DNA of 64,000 bases from positions 87,055 to 151,054 of the forward strand of contig NW_020655740.1 in the NCBI RefSeq assembly GCF_003589595.1, given 5' to 3'. The translations under genes and the position numbers were made by a program. Positions within the stretch are counted from its first letter, which is position 1; each line of letters starts with the position of its first letter. Origin of the DNA: Hyposmocoma kahamanoa (Eukaryota > Arthropoda > Insecta > Lepidoptera > Cosmopterigidae). Positions 33,201 to 42,077 of this stretch are shown here, one piece after another. The notes beneath the pieces are model-generated. The model ran no database searches. It was given only the letters and a program-made list of their open reading frames with translations, and had not been told where the DNA came from.

Positions 33201-35033
33201 AGTTCTAACGTGCTGTTTTTGTTTATTTTCTGTAATATCGGTCTGTAACCACTTTTCTTATTATGAAGTCCTGCTACTTTTGCTTAAACTTCTTTAGGAA
33301 CCCGTGCACGGTAGTGAGATACAATTTATCTGTAATACATAAAACAAATATATACATGGAAATCTCGCCTATCACCCATTCAGGGGTAGGCAGAGACTTC
33401 CACTCGATACGTTCATTATATAGTATTTGTAAATAAATATAAGTTTTAATGACGAATGACTTATGTACGTCACAAAGCACATAAATATTAAATAAATATA
33501 CAACTTCTTTAGTTCTATGTTTAAGACTTAAAATAACAGTAAATTTAAAAAAAAACTGGAAAAGTAAAAAGCACTAGTGCGAGAAATCCAACTTTCCGCA
33601 CGATTTGTAGTGCGAAAAATACCACGTTTTGAGCAACTGTATTATAAAATATCTTAAACTACAATTTTATTTGTAGTGATGATAATGGGGAAGAACTTAT
33701 ACTTAATATAAGTACTTTTATATTCATCTATTCTCATGTCCGAAAAAAAATTATTGAATTCAACTAATGCTATTTCTCGACATTAATATGCAAAACTTTC
33801 TTGAATGGCGAGTTCATTTCGTTACCATTGTGTGCGGCAAAAACGTGTGATTCGATGAAAAAACAACGACTCACACTTACTTAATTTAAGCAGATATGCT
33901 AATATCTTACGTGACCATTTTGCGAAGGGGCGCCGAAAAAAGACAAAAGGATTTTTAAGACGGCCGGCCAAACCCTTCTCCGGAGTGGGCAATTGCCGAA
34001 CTAAAATCCATAACAAAAATTAAAAAAAATAATTTGCATAAGACGCCGTCTGCGATCGTTTTTTCGCCGTATGGAAATCTATTTTTTAACAGCGCTCGAA
34101 CGATGAGAAAGAATTTTTTCTTGTGTTCCTATGAAAGTGGTTAGAGTATGGGCATCAAAGAGATCATTCGGTTAGGTTAGTATGCGCAGTTAGTCGGTTT
34201 TTTATTGATACATCTGGTAAGGGACAGGATTTTCTTTTGTCCTTACTTTGAAACTTATTTTTTTGTTTCACTGTATTACCGTAAAGAAATACGGGTCTAT
34301 AAAACTGAATTCTTATTTACTTGCAGGATAGGAAAGCGTCTAATTTAGTCTTTACTTAACATTCTTTTACTTTATTAAAATATTAATAGAATTATATTTT
34401 AAAAGTGCAAAAAGCAAGACTGTGTCTCTTGCGGCAATTATCTCGCATTTATGTTGACATTTATCATCCTTGGCTCTCTTTTGTGTTACCCTATAATACT
34501 TGCGAATTTTTCTAGATTACTATGTTGTCCTAGACTAAGGTTTAGAATTAAACTTTAGGTACTAAGGCAAAAGAAAATTAGTAATGCTGAGTCTTTAATC
34601 TTTTCGTCCACGTCACTCAATTGTATTTTCTATTAGTTTTCATTTTATTATATTTCCTATGTTTTGCAGAGAAATAAATGTAAATGTCTTTAAATATTTT
34701 ATTGAATAATTATTAATACAAAGATCGAACATTTAGAAAAAATTCCTTCGATCCGGCCGGATTCGAACTGACGTCTTCTAGCATACCGCGCTAGACGCTA
34801 TACCGACTAAGCCGCGGAACGAACCAGCGGACCTCACGAATTGTTCTATGAGTCCATGGCACCCGCGATACAGGCTTTCCGTAGTGCGGGGCTATGAGTG
34901 TGTGCTTTATTGTTATTATTATGAATTACGTACCCATTTCAAGCAGGGTGTCGTAGTAAGCAAGCAGGCTGGCGCGCTGCATCACCCTGTACAGCTGGAG
35001 TTCTGCCTCGTTGGACGGCGCTGAGGTTACCAT
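27151..35033 (-). CDS. nab: nab: NAB (EGR/NGFI-A-binding) transcriptional co-regulator, six coding exons
   Basis: Joined minus-strand coding exons are 35033-34934, 31682-30925, 30844-30717, 30628-30559, 28515-28372 and 27273-27151 (1323 nt, 440 aa). Residues about 8-82 form the NCD1 domain ([55 protein letters not shown]). A Ser/Pro/Asn-rich linker follows. Residues about 252-329 form NCD2 (PETDPRRMEEIRKY, YGRFD, VNEAAAQIC, LARRDELFPLARQLV). A basic run PSKRRRQ lies at about 346-352. NAB proteins have no DNA-binding domain; they bind zinc-finger factors (EGR proteins in vertebrates, Rotund/Squeeze in Drosophila) in the nucleus and modulate, mostly repress, their targets. Every junction except the exon 4 donor has a good GT-AG site and compatible phase. 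The start is close to where vertebrate NAB proteins start. No transcript evidence is available here. Confidence 0.9.
27365..27525 (+). mobile_element. repeat family A, copy A3 (nab intron 5)
   Basis: GTGACGGGGCGAACTGGTGG, ACACCTGTCCATAAAAGTTG, TTCAAAACCGGAATGCTGTA. Antisense to nab. Confidence 0.7.
27660..28245 (+). repeat. duplicated segment, unit 1 (contains RTE remnant)
   Basis: Aligns in order with 28905-29395: AGCATTG, AGATATTGGTTTC, ATCACA, ACTTTAAACTTRATAGCTT, CTGAAATC, TGTCCTAC, then the RT tail. Offset about 1.25 kb. The pair straddles nab exon 5. Confidence 0.7.
27886..28245 (+). mobile_element. RTE-clade LINE remnant, end of RT
   Basis: Plus-strand translation in mixed frames: RMRVVQRATE, SMLGIQLIDG, EIRSRTKVQDM, ITNLKWSWAGQM. 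This is the C-terminal RTE signature (R-x-MLGI-x-L-x-D-R ... LKW-x-WAGH). Antisense inside nab intron 5. Confidence 0.78.
28372..28515 (-). CDS. nab: nab coding exon 5 (Ser/Asp-rich, SUMO-like motif)
   Basis: Too short for simple ORF calling, but bounded by acceptor CATTCAG| (28522-28516) and donor CCTTTG|GTAGGC (28371-28366), both in phase 0. It encodes 48 residues starting EDDTGNGVHTSPEGR and containing NNSSSWWGVKTESDDADDAS. VKTE fits the psi-K-x-E SUMOylation consensus, a modification seen on many co-repressors. Assignment to nab rests on strand, position, phase and protein-like composition; I do not recognise this segment as a named domain. Confidence 0.72.
28905..29395 (+). repeat. duplicated segment, unit 2 (contains RTE remnant)
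   Basis: Partner of 27660-28245. The RT tail (about 29140-29390) still shows LTLKMKLRRTY-like and MKRVILDMKLID-like pieces but is more decayed. It lies in nab intron 4. Confidence 0.68.
29400..30525. other. nab intron 4, no further feature
   Basis: AT-rich intronic DNA. No exon-like segment seen. Confidence 0.5.
30529..30628 (-). CDS. nab: nab coding exon 4 (basic NLS-like run; splice or stop)
   Basis: Acceptor TTTCCAG| is at 30635-30629. The exon encodes GLPPTAALGEEQEDDITPSK followed by RRRQ, an acidic then basic stretch resembling a nuclear localisation signal. If unspliced it reads VAPVHVDLT and stops at TAA 30531-30529, giving a 361-aa protein. Two weak phase-0 donors occur before the stop: CAG|GTTGCT (exon end 30559) and CAT|GTAGAT (exon end 30544). 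Either joins exon 5 in frame, giving 440 or 445 aa. The choice of 3' end is therefore the uncertain part of the model. Confidence 0.75.
30717..30844 (-). CDS. nab: nab coding exon 3 (rest of NCD2)
   Basis: Acceptor CCCAG| is at 30849-30845 and donor CATGG|GTAAGT at 30716-30711. It encodes VMVNEAAAQICRCVPALL then ARRDELFPLARQLVRRAG, matching the VNEAAAQ and helical second half of NAB NCD2. The phase-0 entry follows LTLHE at the end of exon 2 exactly as in the family. It ends two bases into a Gly codon. Confidence 0.9.
30925..31682 (-). CDS. nab: nab coding exon 2 (end of NCD1, linker, start of NCD2)
   Basis: Acceptor TTATAG| is at 31688-31683 and donor CACGAG|GTGAGT at 30924-30919. The exon completes the split Gly codon and reads [28 protein letters not shown], the hallmark NAB NCD1 sequence. 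A low-complexity Ser/Pro/Ala linker follows (residues about 85-215), then a basic stretch KRKTSKELEH and PETDPRRMEEIRKYAAIYGRFD, the start of NCD2. It is 758 nt and ends in phase 0. Confidence 0.93.
32295..32579 (-). mobile_element. MITE family M1, copy B (nab intron 1)
   Basis: 285 bp, long subtype. Terminal repeats CATTGACTTACAAATAAATG / CATATAATTGTAAGTCAATG. Exact 8-bp duplication AAAATTAC at 32287-32294 and 32580-32587. Reads in the same direction as nab when oriented like copies A and C. Confidence 0.95.
32695..32765 (+). mobile_element. repeat family A, copy A4 (5' end only)
   Basis: TATAATATCAAATGACGGAA, ACGTGCGCGTGATGGTAAGC; stops after about 70 bp. Confidence 0.65.
32770..34695. other. 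nab intron 1, mostly unique
   Basis: AT-rich intron. At 33355-33420 (minus) a LINE/SINE-tail phrase TCTCTGCCTACCCCTGAATG, common in Lepidoptera, is recognisable. Nothing else is called. Confidence 0.5.
34700..34850 (-). mobile_element. tRNA-like TIR element T, copy 1 (head part)
   Basis: On the minus strand: A box GGCTTAGTCGG and B box AGTTCGAATCC in a tRNA-like head, preceded on the plus strand by the tail words ATTATTAATACAAAGATCGA. It is fused at about 34850 to a piece of SINE S (34851-34922). It lies in nab intron 1. Confidence 0.8.
34851..34922 (+). mobile_element. SINE S, 3' body fragment fused to element T
   Basis: GTCCATGGCACCCGCGATAC, TAGTGCGGGGCTATG, then a TTATTG-rich tail, matching the 3' half of S1. 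It ends about 6 bp before the nab exon 1 splice donor (34933-34928), so the intron is repeat-derived almost from its first bases. Confidence 0.8.
34934..35033 (-). CDS. nab: nab coding exon 1 (start of NCD1)
   Basis: Encodes [18 protein letters not shown]...LLEM plus the first base of a Gly codon. The ATG is at 35033-35031. Two bases upstream is a splice acceptor (pyrimidine-rich run then TAG at 35038-35036), so this exon begins at 35035 and the 5' UTR continues in an unseen upstream exon. The donor is ATGG|GTACGT at 34933-34928. Ten residues before the conserved ELQLYR motif is the usual NAB N-terminal spacing, which supports this Met as initiator, although in-frame coding from an upstream exon cannot be excluded. 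Confidence 0.88.
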
Positions 35034-35937
35034 CACTACAACAAAACAAAAGAAAACTTTGGCATTTTGTGATATTCTTGGGACTTGTTTGTCTCATCAA
35101 TTAGTATATATACATTGTAGATAAGATATACTTTGTATGTTCCTAACCACAGAACAATAAATACAGTGGTTAGTTAGCTACGGATATAGGTCTCGAAAGA
35201 TCTACTTGAGCTCGACTGAGCCACCATTTACGCTTTATATGTTATGGTTGTGTTATTCTTTCGTGCAAATTCTCTGAAATTCTAAAAAAATGTTACCAGT
35301 ATGAGGAGGGGATATTTAAAATAACTAAATACTGGATATAACTTCTTCACTTTAATTGTCACGAACGTACATTGATTACAATCTTCACCTGAGAATTTTT
35401 AGTAACAATCTGTGTCGAGCACGTACTGTTTCCCGCTTTTAAACCCTCTTGATATCAATCAGGTTACCCCACCAAGCGAGAAACAGCCCGCGTATAATAA
35501 TCACAACTTCCGTTTCCTAATCTTATTTAATCATGTATTTTGCTAAACCGTACAATTACTGTAAAGCAAAATACACAAATTTATACAAACGAGTTACTAC
35601 TACTAAGTACAATTTTTAGAGATATCTTGTAAATGCTAATACAATTAAGAAACGGCACGCGGTACAGTGGTCACAACTTCCGTTTCCGAATCTCATAATT
35701 ATGTATTTTGCTAAATAGTACAATTACTGTATAGCAAAGTACTCACATCTATGCCAATGAATTACTACTATTTATATTACAAAGATATTTTATAAATACT
35801 AGTATAATCGCGAAATATCACACAGTATAATAATCACAACTTGTGCCGAATCTAATTTAATTATGTATTTTGCTATAGAGTACAATATTACTGTATAGCA
35901 AAATACTCAAATTTACCCAAACAAATTACTAATAATA

Positions 35938-36416
35938 GGGGTTAAAGTATGAAATTGCCGATTTGTACTGAAAATCNNNNNNNNNNNNNNNNNNNNNNNN
36001 NNNNNNNNNNNNNNNNNNNNNNNNNNNNNNNNNNNNNNNNNNNNNNNNNNNNNNNNNNNNNNNNNNNNNNNNNNNNNNNNNNNNNNNNNNNNNNNNNNNN
36101 NNNNNNNNNNNNNNNNNNNNNNNNNNNNNNNNNNNNNNNNNNNNNNNNNNNNNNNNNNNNNNNNNNNNNNNNNNNNNNNNNNNNNNNNNNNNNNNNNNNN
36201 NNNNNNNNNNNNNNNNNNNNNNNNNNNNNNNNNNNNNNNNNNNNNNNNNNNNNNNNNNNNNNNNNNNNNNNNNNNNNNNNNNNNNNNNNNNNNNNNNNNN
36301 NNNNNNNNNNNNNNNNNNNNNNNNNNNNNNNNNNNNNNNNNNNNNNNNNNNNNNNNNNNNNNNNNNNNNNNNNNNNAACCTATTGCAATAAAACGGCAAT
36401 TTCATACTTTAACCCC
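35938..36416. mobile_element. Tc1/mariner-like element (ends only; interior is an assembly gap)
   Basis: Terminal repeats GGGGTTAAAGTATGAAATTG (left) and its reverse complement (right) match over about 23 bp, flanked by TA on both sides (35936-35937 and 36417-36418). The interior is unknown because of the gap, so whether it encodes a transposase cannot be told. Confidence 0.8.
35977..36376. other. assembly gap (400 N)
   Basis: Exactly 400 unknown bases inside the mariner-like element. The true length may differ. Confidence 0.99.
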
Positions 36417-36559
36417 TAATATTAATTTACAATATTATAACGATATTTTAGGAATGCTAACACCAGTGGTGGTATTTCATATCATCAGAAAGTCTTATTG
36501 TAATAAATTCACAATTCTCTGTAAGTCGAAATAATTTTTGTATTACAAGAAACGAAAAC

Positions 36560-36700
36560 TTTTTTGGAGAATTAAATTAATAACACCAATCCGTCGTCGT
36601 TCAGCAATTAACCGCTAGATGGCAGCACATTGATTTCAATTTCAACATAATAACGAAATGTCGTAACTTGGAATAATACTGAGAGTGCAGTAACTGTGTC
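36560..36700 (+). repeat. dispersed repeat E, copy 1 left part
   Basis: Matches the reverse complement of about 46060-46195 (TTTTTTGGAGAATTAAAT, TCGTCGTCG, TTAACCGCTAGATGGCAGCA, GTAACTTG). Contains a CTCF-like 19-mer at 36609-36627. The right part of the repeat is at 37690-37935. Confidence 0.75.
36609..36627 (+). promoter_or_regulatory. CTCF-like motif
   Basis: TAACCGCTAGATGGCAGCA fits the 19-base vertebrate CTCF consensus YDRCCASYAGRKGGCRSYV at 18 of 19 positions. Binding in this species is unproven; it lies in repeat E. Confidence 0.35.
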
Positions 36701-36844
36701 AAACTGTTTTCGGCAAAAAAGGGGTAAGAGAAAATAATTTAAAATTACTCTAGCTTCAAAACTACGCAAGTTACAGCAAGGTGGCATAATATATTAATAG
36801 ACAGGTAAAAGAATGGAGAATTGTAAGGTGACATTATTTATATA

Positions 36845-36853
36845 TTTTTTATT

Positions 36854-36884
<31 letters not shown>

Positions 36885-37045
36885 TTCATTCTCATATACG
36901 GAAGATTGTACATTATAATTATATGTTAAACAAGACTTAGTAATTACTAAAGTTATCTACCTTAAGCGAGAGTCTGGAGTTCGTACTAGGTAACTAGACC
37001 TGTGTTACAGATCTCCAGGCTCCCACCCCGTTACAATTTATTTAT
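36845..37045. repeat. (TTTA)n run and flanking unclassified repeat-like DNA
   Basis: About ten TTTA units (36847-36889), then a segment ending near a second TTTATTTATTTA at 37037-37048. Possibly an element tail. Interrupts repeat E. Confidence 0.5.
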
Positions 37046-37112
37046 TTAGTTTTCAAAAAGGTAAGTATATAATCTAAAAGGAAAGATATGAAGATGTTTC
37101 GTGAGTGAAATT

Positions 37113-37143
<31 letters not shown>

Positions 37144-37157
37144 GAGAGTGTGTGTAT
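37113..37157. repeat. (TG)n microsatellite
   Basis: Interrupted TG dinucleotide run. Confidence 0.9.
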
Positions 37158-37194
37158 GAAATACATGTTTGTTAAGGTTGTAAAACATAAATAA

Positions 37195-37405
37195 TAAATA
37201 ACGCACACACTCAACATAGCCCCGCACTTGGGAAACCCTGTGTCGCGGGTGCCATGGACACACACATAGACCACCACAAATTACATCCAAACTCACGAGA
37301 GAAATAATTGTGGGCCATACAACTATTTCTCCCGGCCCGGGAATCGAACCTGGGACCTCTGCGTGGCAGTCCGGCATGGTAACCGTTAGGCCACTGAGGC
37401 AGTTA
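37195..37405 (-). mobile_element. tRNA-derived SINE S, copy S2
   Basis: Reverse orientation of S1: A box TGGCCTAACGG, B box GGTTCGATTCC, body and TTATTTATTATT tail all present. Close to full length. Confidence 0.88.
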
Positions 37406-37689
37406 AAATAAGTGCAGCACCTATTAGATACTGCGATTATTGCTGAAATTCCATCGCCTTTGACTCAAAACTCATATAGTAACTAATCTTACTGCAGTTT
37501 AAGTACTACATTGTACTAAGTTACTGAAGTTTCACTTCCTGCATTACATGGGAATTTTGATACGTGAGAGAGCCAAGTATAGATCTTGTTTTGGTGTTAA
37601 CGACTATGTTTTAACTCAACTTCATCAAAAATGCGAGTTTAGTGCACTTTCTAATAGGACGGCAGAATAGGTATTAATGGCACTGTAGT

Positions 37690-37935
37690 TTCAACGATAT
37701 GCTAACAGAGTAAAGTTGAAATTATATTAACAATCCAGAATTTGTTATATCTATTTAAATTTGAAACTACGACCAATCAACATCAAGGTTTTGTAGTGTT
37801 TCAAATTAAAAATGTGTGAGTTTTGGCGACATCGGTTCTCATAGTAATCGAGGCTTATAGCACTTCCATTGTTTTCTTTCTTCCGTTTTCCTAACTCTGG
37901 CCGACACCAGCTTACTGATAAGAAAAAGAACACAT
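37690..37935 (+). repeat. dispersed repeat E, copy 1 right part
   Basis: TTATATTAACA, TTTGAAACTACGACCAA, GGTTTTGTAGTGTTTCAAAT and GTGTGAGTTTTGGCGAC match the reverse complement of 45850-46030. About 1 kb of later insertions (36700-37690) separates it from the left part. Confidence 0.75.
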
Positions 37936-37939
37936 TCCG

Positions 37940-39540
37940 CGGGTTTTAGAGTGGCCACATAACATTTAGTTCCAGATTTTTCTTACCAATAGCGTTTAGA
38001 AAGACTTGCGTGTACGAAACGACTCCGAAATCGCGTGAGTATAGTCAGACAAAAAACACCCCTCTTAATAAACAGAGCCGAAATGAACGTTGCGACCGTT
38101 AGCAGACGAAAAAAATAGATGAATACATAGAAGGGGTCCTTTTGTTAGTTCGCCAACGGGTTAGCCCCCAACGGCAACAGGGAAAAATATCGATCCAAAA
38201 AAAAAAGTTGCCACCCCAATTTTGGTTATGCACCACCCCGAGATAACACTATTGGTTTTTATGTTTGAAAAAATAAATGTGGGGTGGAGACCGTACCCTG
38301 GTGCAGGTAAAAAAAATATGTATATATTAAATGACAAATGGGCTTTATTAACATGTGTTTGTTGTGCCTTTATATAGGCAGAAACGTAATGGAAGACGCT
38401 ATTTGAAAGGTCCTTATAGTCGAGTACATGTAGCGTACTAAGAATAGGTACGAGATTATTGCATACAATACTTTTTCTACGAATAAATAAAATCATGAAA
38501 CAGAACATTTGAACCCATTTATTATGGTAGACAAAGGTTTCACCATACAGCCTCTTCATATATTCAGATTATAGCCAAACAAACGTTGCAAAACAAAAAA
38601 CCAGAGATAGAAAACTGAAACTCATTATAATTCTGTGTACAGGACTTTAATGTAATTTTTCAGTTACCATACACAATAGAATTTTGGATCAGAACTAAAA
38701 AGAGCGCCTATATGATAGGGTTTATGAAATTATAATTGACAGATTAAAATACTGGAGTAGAAAAAAGGCTTAATGATGATTTACAGATTTACACGCCGGA
38801 GGACTGTCCCACTGTTTAATAATATTTATTGTCAACCGAAATTAGGCAAATATACACCATTCACTCATCCAGTCCCCGTTCGCGTGTACTCTGCCTAGGT
38901 GGTTCACTACAAAAAATCAACTCCTAACCTGTTTGTACTGTAAAAAACGACATTTCAAGTCTTGTAAATTTATATAAACACATACGACCGTCCTTGTTGC
39001 TTTTTGTACTAAAATAATGTTCAATTGCGCACATTTATAACAATATGATTCTATTGATAGGTATTATGTTTAAAAGTCATTATCGCTAAAAATTAATTTG
39101 TTTATGATAAGGACCGCAGTGTGGTTCTCACACGACTTTTCAAATATCACACGAGAGCTTAAAAAAAAACAGAAAAAATTAAGCCATCTGCCTATAACAA
39201 GATCCTGAGAACAATTTCTTCATTACGTTTTTTTGTAACGCAGTTTGTTTAAAAAAAAGTGTTTCTCACTGCAGCAATGACCAAAAAATACATTATCATA
39301 TCCTTTTCTAGTACAAAAAATCGCCACTACAACATATGCAAATTACTGAACGCTTTTTAACTTGGCGAGGGTAAGAGGGTCGCCGCGTCGGCAACCACGC
39401 CAACTGCATTGTCCCTTTTTTTAATTCACAATTGTACGCACACTAAAAAGTGGTCACGAAACGGGTTTTGCATATTCATAATCTGTTGTTTTTTTGTCAA
39501 ATCGGTACATTCAACATTTGCGCTGAAGGTTTAAATAGAA
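37940..39540. other. no recognised gene or repeat
   Basis: Unique DNA. The 132-codon minus frame at 38161-38559 has no recognisable domain and is AT-codon rich. Confidence 0.4.
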
Positions 39541-39544
39541 CTTA

Positions 39545-39600
39545 ACTTACAATAAGAGCTCCTTGTGGAAGGGCACGTCCAGGGAATACTGGCACCATAT
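39545..39600 (-). mobile_element. repeat family A, copy A5 (3' end only)
   Basis: AGAGCTCCTTGTGGAAGGGC is the reverse complement of the family A end. Confidence 0.65.
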
Positions 39601-39624
39601 CTATTTATGCCTCTATTGAGTTTC

Positions 39625-39850
39625 ATAATCATGACGTGACGGTGGCTGAACGAGACTTAAGAGCTCCCGGATCCGAATCCCGGAGGGATAAATTTGAGAA
39701 ACGAAATTTTCTAAAATGGTTCTGGTCTGGTTGTTCCGTGTAGTGGTAGGTGGATTTGGCATTAAAAAAATAATTCCCAAATTTGAGATCAGATTACCCC
39801 ACCTGTGCATGCTCTCCTTGCTTCGGTCGATTTGAATCGGCAACCTATTC
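39625..39850 (+). mobile_element. degenerate tRNA-like SINE candidate
   Basis: GGTGGCTGAACGAGA and GGATCCGAATCCCGGAGGG resemble A and B boxes 30-40 bp apart. No second copy in the window, so the call is tentative. Confidence 0.35.
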
Positions 39851-39859
39851 AGAGACTTC

Positions 39860-40465
39860 CAAGTATGCCAAGATAGATCATGCCCAGGTGGGAGGGTAAC
39901 TTAGATAACTATATTATACTATCTGCTAACATATATTAAATACTAAAACCAGAGCTATAACATTAAATGGATGAAATTGTGTACCACATTAGATGAGGTA
40001 GCTTCCAGTTGTTTCCCCCAACCGATATATTTATTTTTAGTACATTATTTTGCAGAAAGAAAAATCCCTCGATTTTTATGCTAAAATGATCCTTGAAGCT
40101 ATTATTAAAGCAACCGAAAAAAACAATAATCCCCCGATTATGAAACTCCGGGCAGACATAAAGGGTAGCACAGTTAACATTCATCGATTTATGTAGGCAT
40201 GGTTAGTGGAATTACCCCTCAGATCTGTGGGTAGCGTGGGGAGCTTTTGTTTTCAATTTACTGAGCTCTCTTTATACCTATCTTTTTGTATGACCTATGC
40301 TTGTTTAATACAAGGGGTAGGTTGCCTGTGAAAAGTTTCGATTAAAGTATAGGCAATTTATGTATTTATTTATTTATGACAGTGGAACTTTTCAGTTTTG
40401 TTCAGTCTCAATGACATGAAGAAATTACGAATAATAATTCTAATTCTTAGGTTTTCGAGATTGTT
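39860..40465. other. no recognised feature
   Basis: AT-rich DNA with no coding or repeat signal I can name. Confidence 0.4.
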
Positions 40466-40471
40466 ACATAT

Positions 40472-40620
40472 AGGAAATGAAACTATTTTTCCGGATTTAA
40501 ATCGCGTATATTTGTTTTTTCAAACAAACCGACGTTTCGGGCCCTTTACAGACCCCATGGTCACGGTTGACTCAGTCAACAGTGATTTAAATCCGGAAAA
40601 ATAGTTTCATTTCCTATAAT
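40472..40620. mobile_element. foldback element F, copy 3 (best)
   Basis: A perfect 34-bp inverted repeat: the arm starting ATAGGAAATGAAAC and containing TTTTTCCGGATTTAAATC at 40477-40510 is repeated exactly in reverse, starting about 40582. About 70 bp between arms. No coding. Confidence 0.88.
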
Positions 40621-40624
40621 AAGT

Positions 40625-41035
40625 TTATTAATTTTTTTTTGTGAATTTTCTCTATTAGTTTGTTGTAATTATTAATACAAAGATTTGACTCTTAGAAAAC
40701 ATTGCTACGATCCGACTGGACTCGAGGCAAAGTCTTTAGTAAATCGTGGCAGACGCATTGACAACTAAGACACGGAACGAACCAACGAACTTTACGAATT
40801 TTTCTATGTGCTTGTTGCAGATTGTTAACAACTTTTTGCCGTGACGCCATCTGTGAATAATCTATGGAAGTTTTTCTTCATTACGCTAGGTATTTTTGCA
40901 GCTACTAGCGGCTGAATAGACATGTCGTTTCTAAGAGCGATGGCCTGGTATTCGGCCGGATCGAATGAATTTTTCTCAGTGTTCGATCTTTGTATTAATA
41001 ATTATAACAAACTAGTGGAGTAATTTCTCAAAATA
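40625..41035. mobile_element. tRNA-like TIR element T, copy 2 (two inverted tails)
   Basis: The left and right ends are about 85-bp imperfect inverted repeats sharing TAATTATTAATACAAAGAT and CGATCCG. The left arm holds a damaged tRNA-like head on the minus strand (GGACTCGAGGC in place of the B box); the centre holds ACGAACCAACGAACTTTACG and GACGCCATCTGTGA. Confidence 0.75.
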
Positions 41036-41119
41036 ACATTATGATAGCCAAATAAACTTCAAATTAAAATTCCCTAATACTTTATCCATTAACAAGTCGC
41101 ATAATTTCATCTTCGCATA

Positions 41120-41402
41120 ATTTAATGGGCGCATAGTTTAATCTCATCGGATACTCTATTGTAAATTCTAATACACACAATAAATAAATAAATATTAGAC
41201 AACATTACATACGTTGCTCTGATCTCAAAGTATGCGGCTAAAGCACTTGTGTTATGGAAATCGGAAACAACGACGGTACGACAAACACCCAGACCCGAGG
41301 CTGTATAGAAAGTTAGATTTCTACATTGACCCAGAGATGGCGACTCCATGAAAACTGGTGTGTAAGCTACTCGGCCAAGGAGGTCGTCGGAAACAGTTTT
41401 GA
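41120..41402 (-). mobile_element. third tRNA-derived SINE type, B box deleted
   Basis: An AATAAATAAATA tail, then CATACGTTGCTCTGATCTCA, GACGGTACGACAAACACCCA and CTCGGCCAAGGAGGTCGTCG (A-box region on the minus strand). I recall this as a common lepidopteran SINE whose head reads GGTTCGATTCCCGGCC; that part is missing here. Confidence 0.65.
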
Positions 41403-41454
41403 TTATATTTCTCCATCTTAGGTACTTCAATGAAAGTAGTCTATTAGCGCGTTT

Positions 41455-41545
41455 CTGCATCCGATACGTATCCGAATCCGAGACTACATAAATCTAGAAA
41501 ATTCGGACCCACTTCGGATATCGCTTGTGTACTAAGTCCGATTCG
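41455..41545 (-). repeat. dispersed repeat U, copy 2
   Basis: Reverse complement of 10626-10692: GACCCACTTCGGATATCGCT, ACTAAGTCCGATTCG. Adjoins foldback element R. Confidence 0.55.
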
Positions 41546-41562
41546 CATCTCTCGGAACCTGG

Positions 41563-41757
41563 GGTCTACTCTCGATTTCCGTCTGACATCCGTCCGAAAC
41601 AATTACTGTCAAATAAGTAATATTCGACAAAATTAAAAGACAAGTATCAAGTATGGAGCTTCATTTGCATCACGCGCCTTTTCATTTGGTCGAGTATTGC
41701 TTATTTGGCAGTAATTGTTTCGGACGGCTGTCAGACGGAGATCGAGAGAAGACCGTA
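41563..41757. mobile_element. foldback MITE R, copy 2
   Basis: About 65-bp imperfect inverted arms (CCGTCTGACATCCGTCCGAA / TTCGGACGGCTGTCAGACGG, with AATAAGTAATATTCGACAAA mirrored by TCGAGTATTGCTTATTT). The loop is about 60 bp. Confidence 0.8.
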
Positions 41758-42077
41758 GTGCGTAAACGCTCTTAGGGTTGTTGTAATTTCGAAGGTTTAT
41801 ATCAATATTTTTGATAAAAAAATGTAAATTGCTTGTTACAAAAATGCTGGCCTCATATATTATTTAGTTATGATTAATATTGTACTTCTCGAGAAGTTTA
41901 TTTCTTGGCCGTACGCGTCTGTAAAGATTGCGCCGTTGTGATTAGTTTACGGGAACCCATGTTAATAAAATGCAAGGAAATTGGCTGCGCTGGTGTTGAT
42001 CCTTTTTTATGTGTGCATTGGAAATGATTCTTTTACGGGTTAGTGTTACGTTGCTATATACGTTTTTACATTTGATT

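Larger units (their letters stand above)
35488..36470 (+). repeat. tandem repeat, about 170-bp unit, three copies, third split by a transposon
   Basis: Units start near 35488, 35657 and 35823 with TAATCACAACTTCCG-like sequence and a TGTATTTTGCTA ... TAGCAAARTAC inverted pair. The third unit is interrupted at 35937 by a mariner-like element and continues at 36417 (TTTACAATATTATAACGATA ~ unit 2 TATTACAAAGATATTTTATA). Confidence 0.78.

Noticed and set aside
35929..36419. Apparent ORFs of about 157 codons on both strands across the gap
   Set aside because: They are open only because N codons are not stops; the known ends are mariner-like terminal repeats.
35488..36470. CRISPR-like array
   Set aside because: Units are about 170 bp, diverged, without short repeats alternating with spacers; an animal tandem repeat.
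38161..38559. 132-codon minus-strand ORF as a gene
   Set aside because: AT-driven hydrophobic content, no family match and no supporting signals.
41122..41460. 112-codon minus-strand ORF as a gene
   Set aside because: Overlaps a degraded tRNA-derived SINE with an AATA tail.
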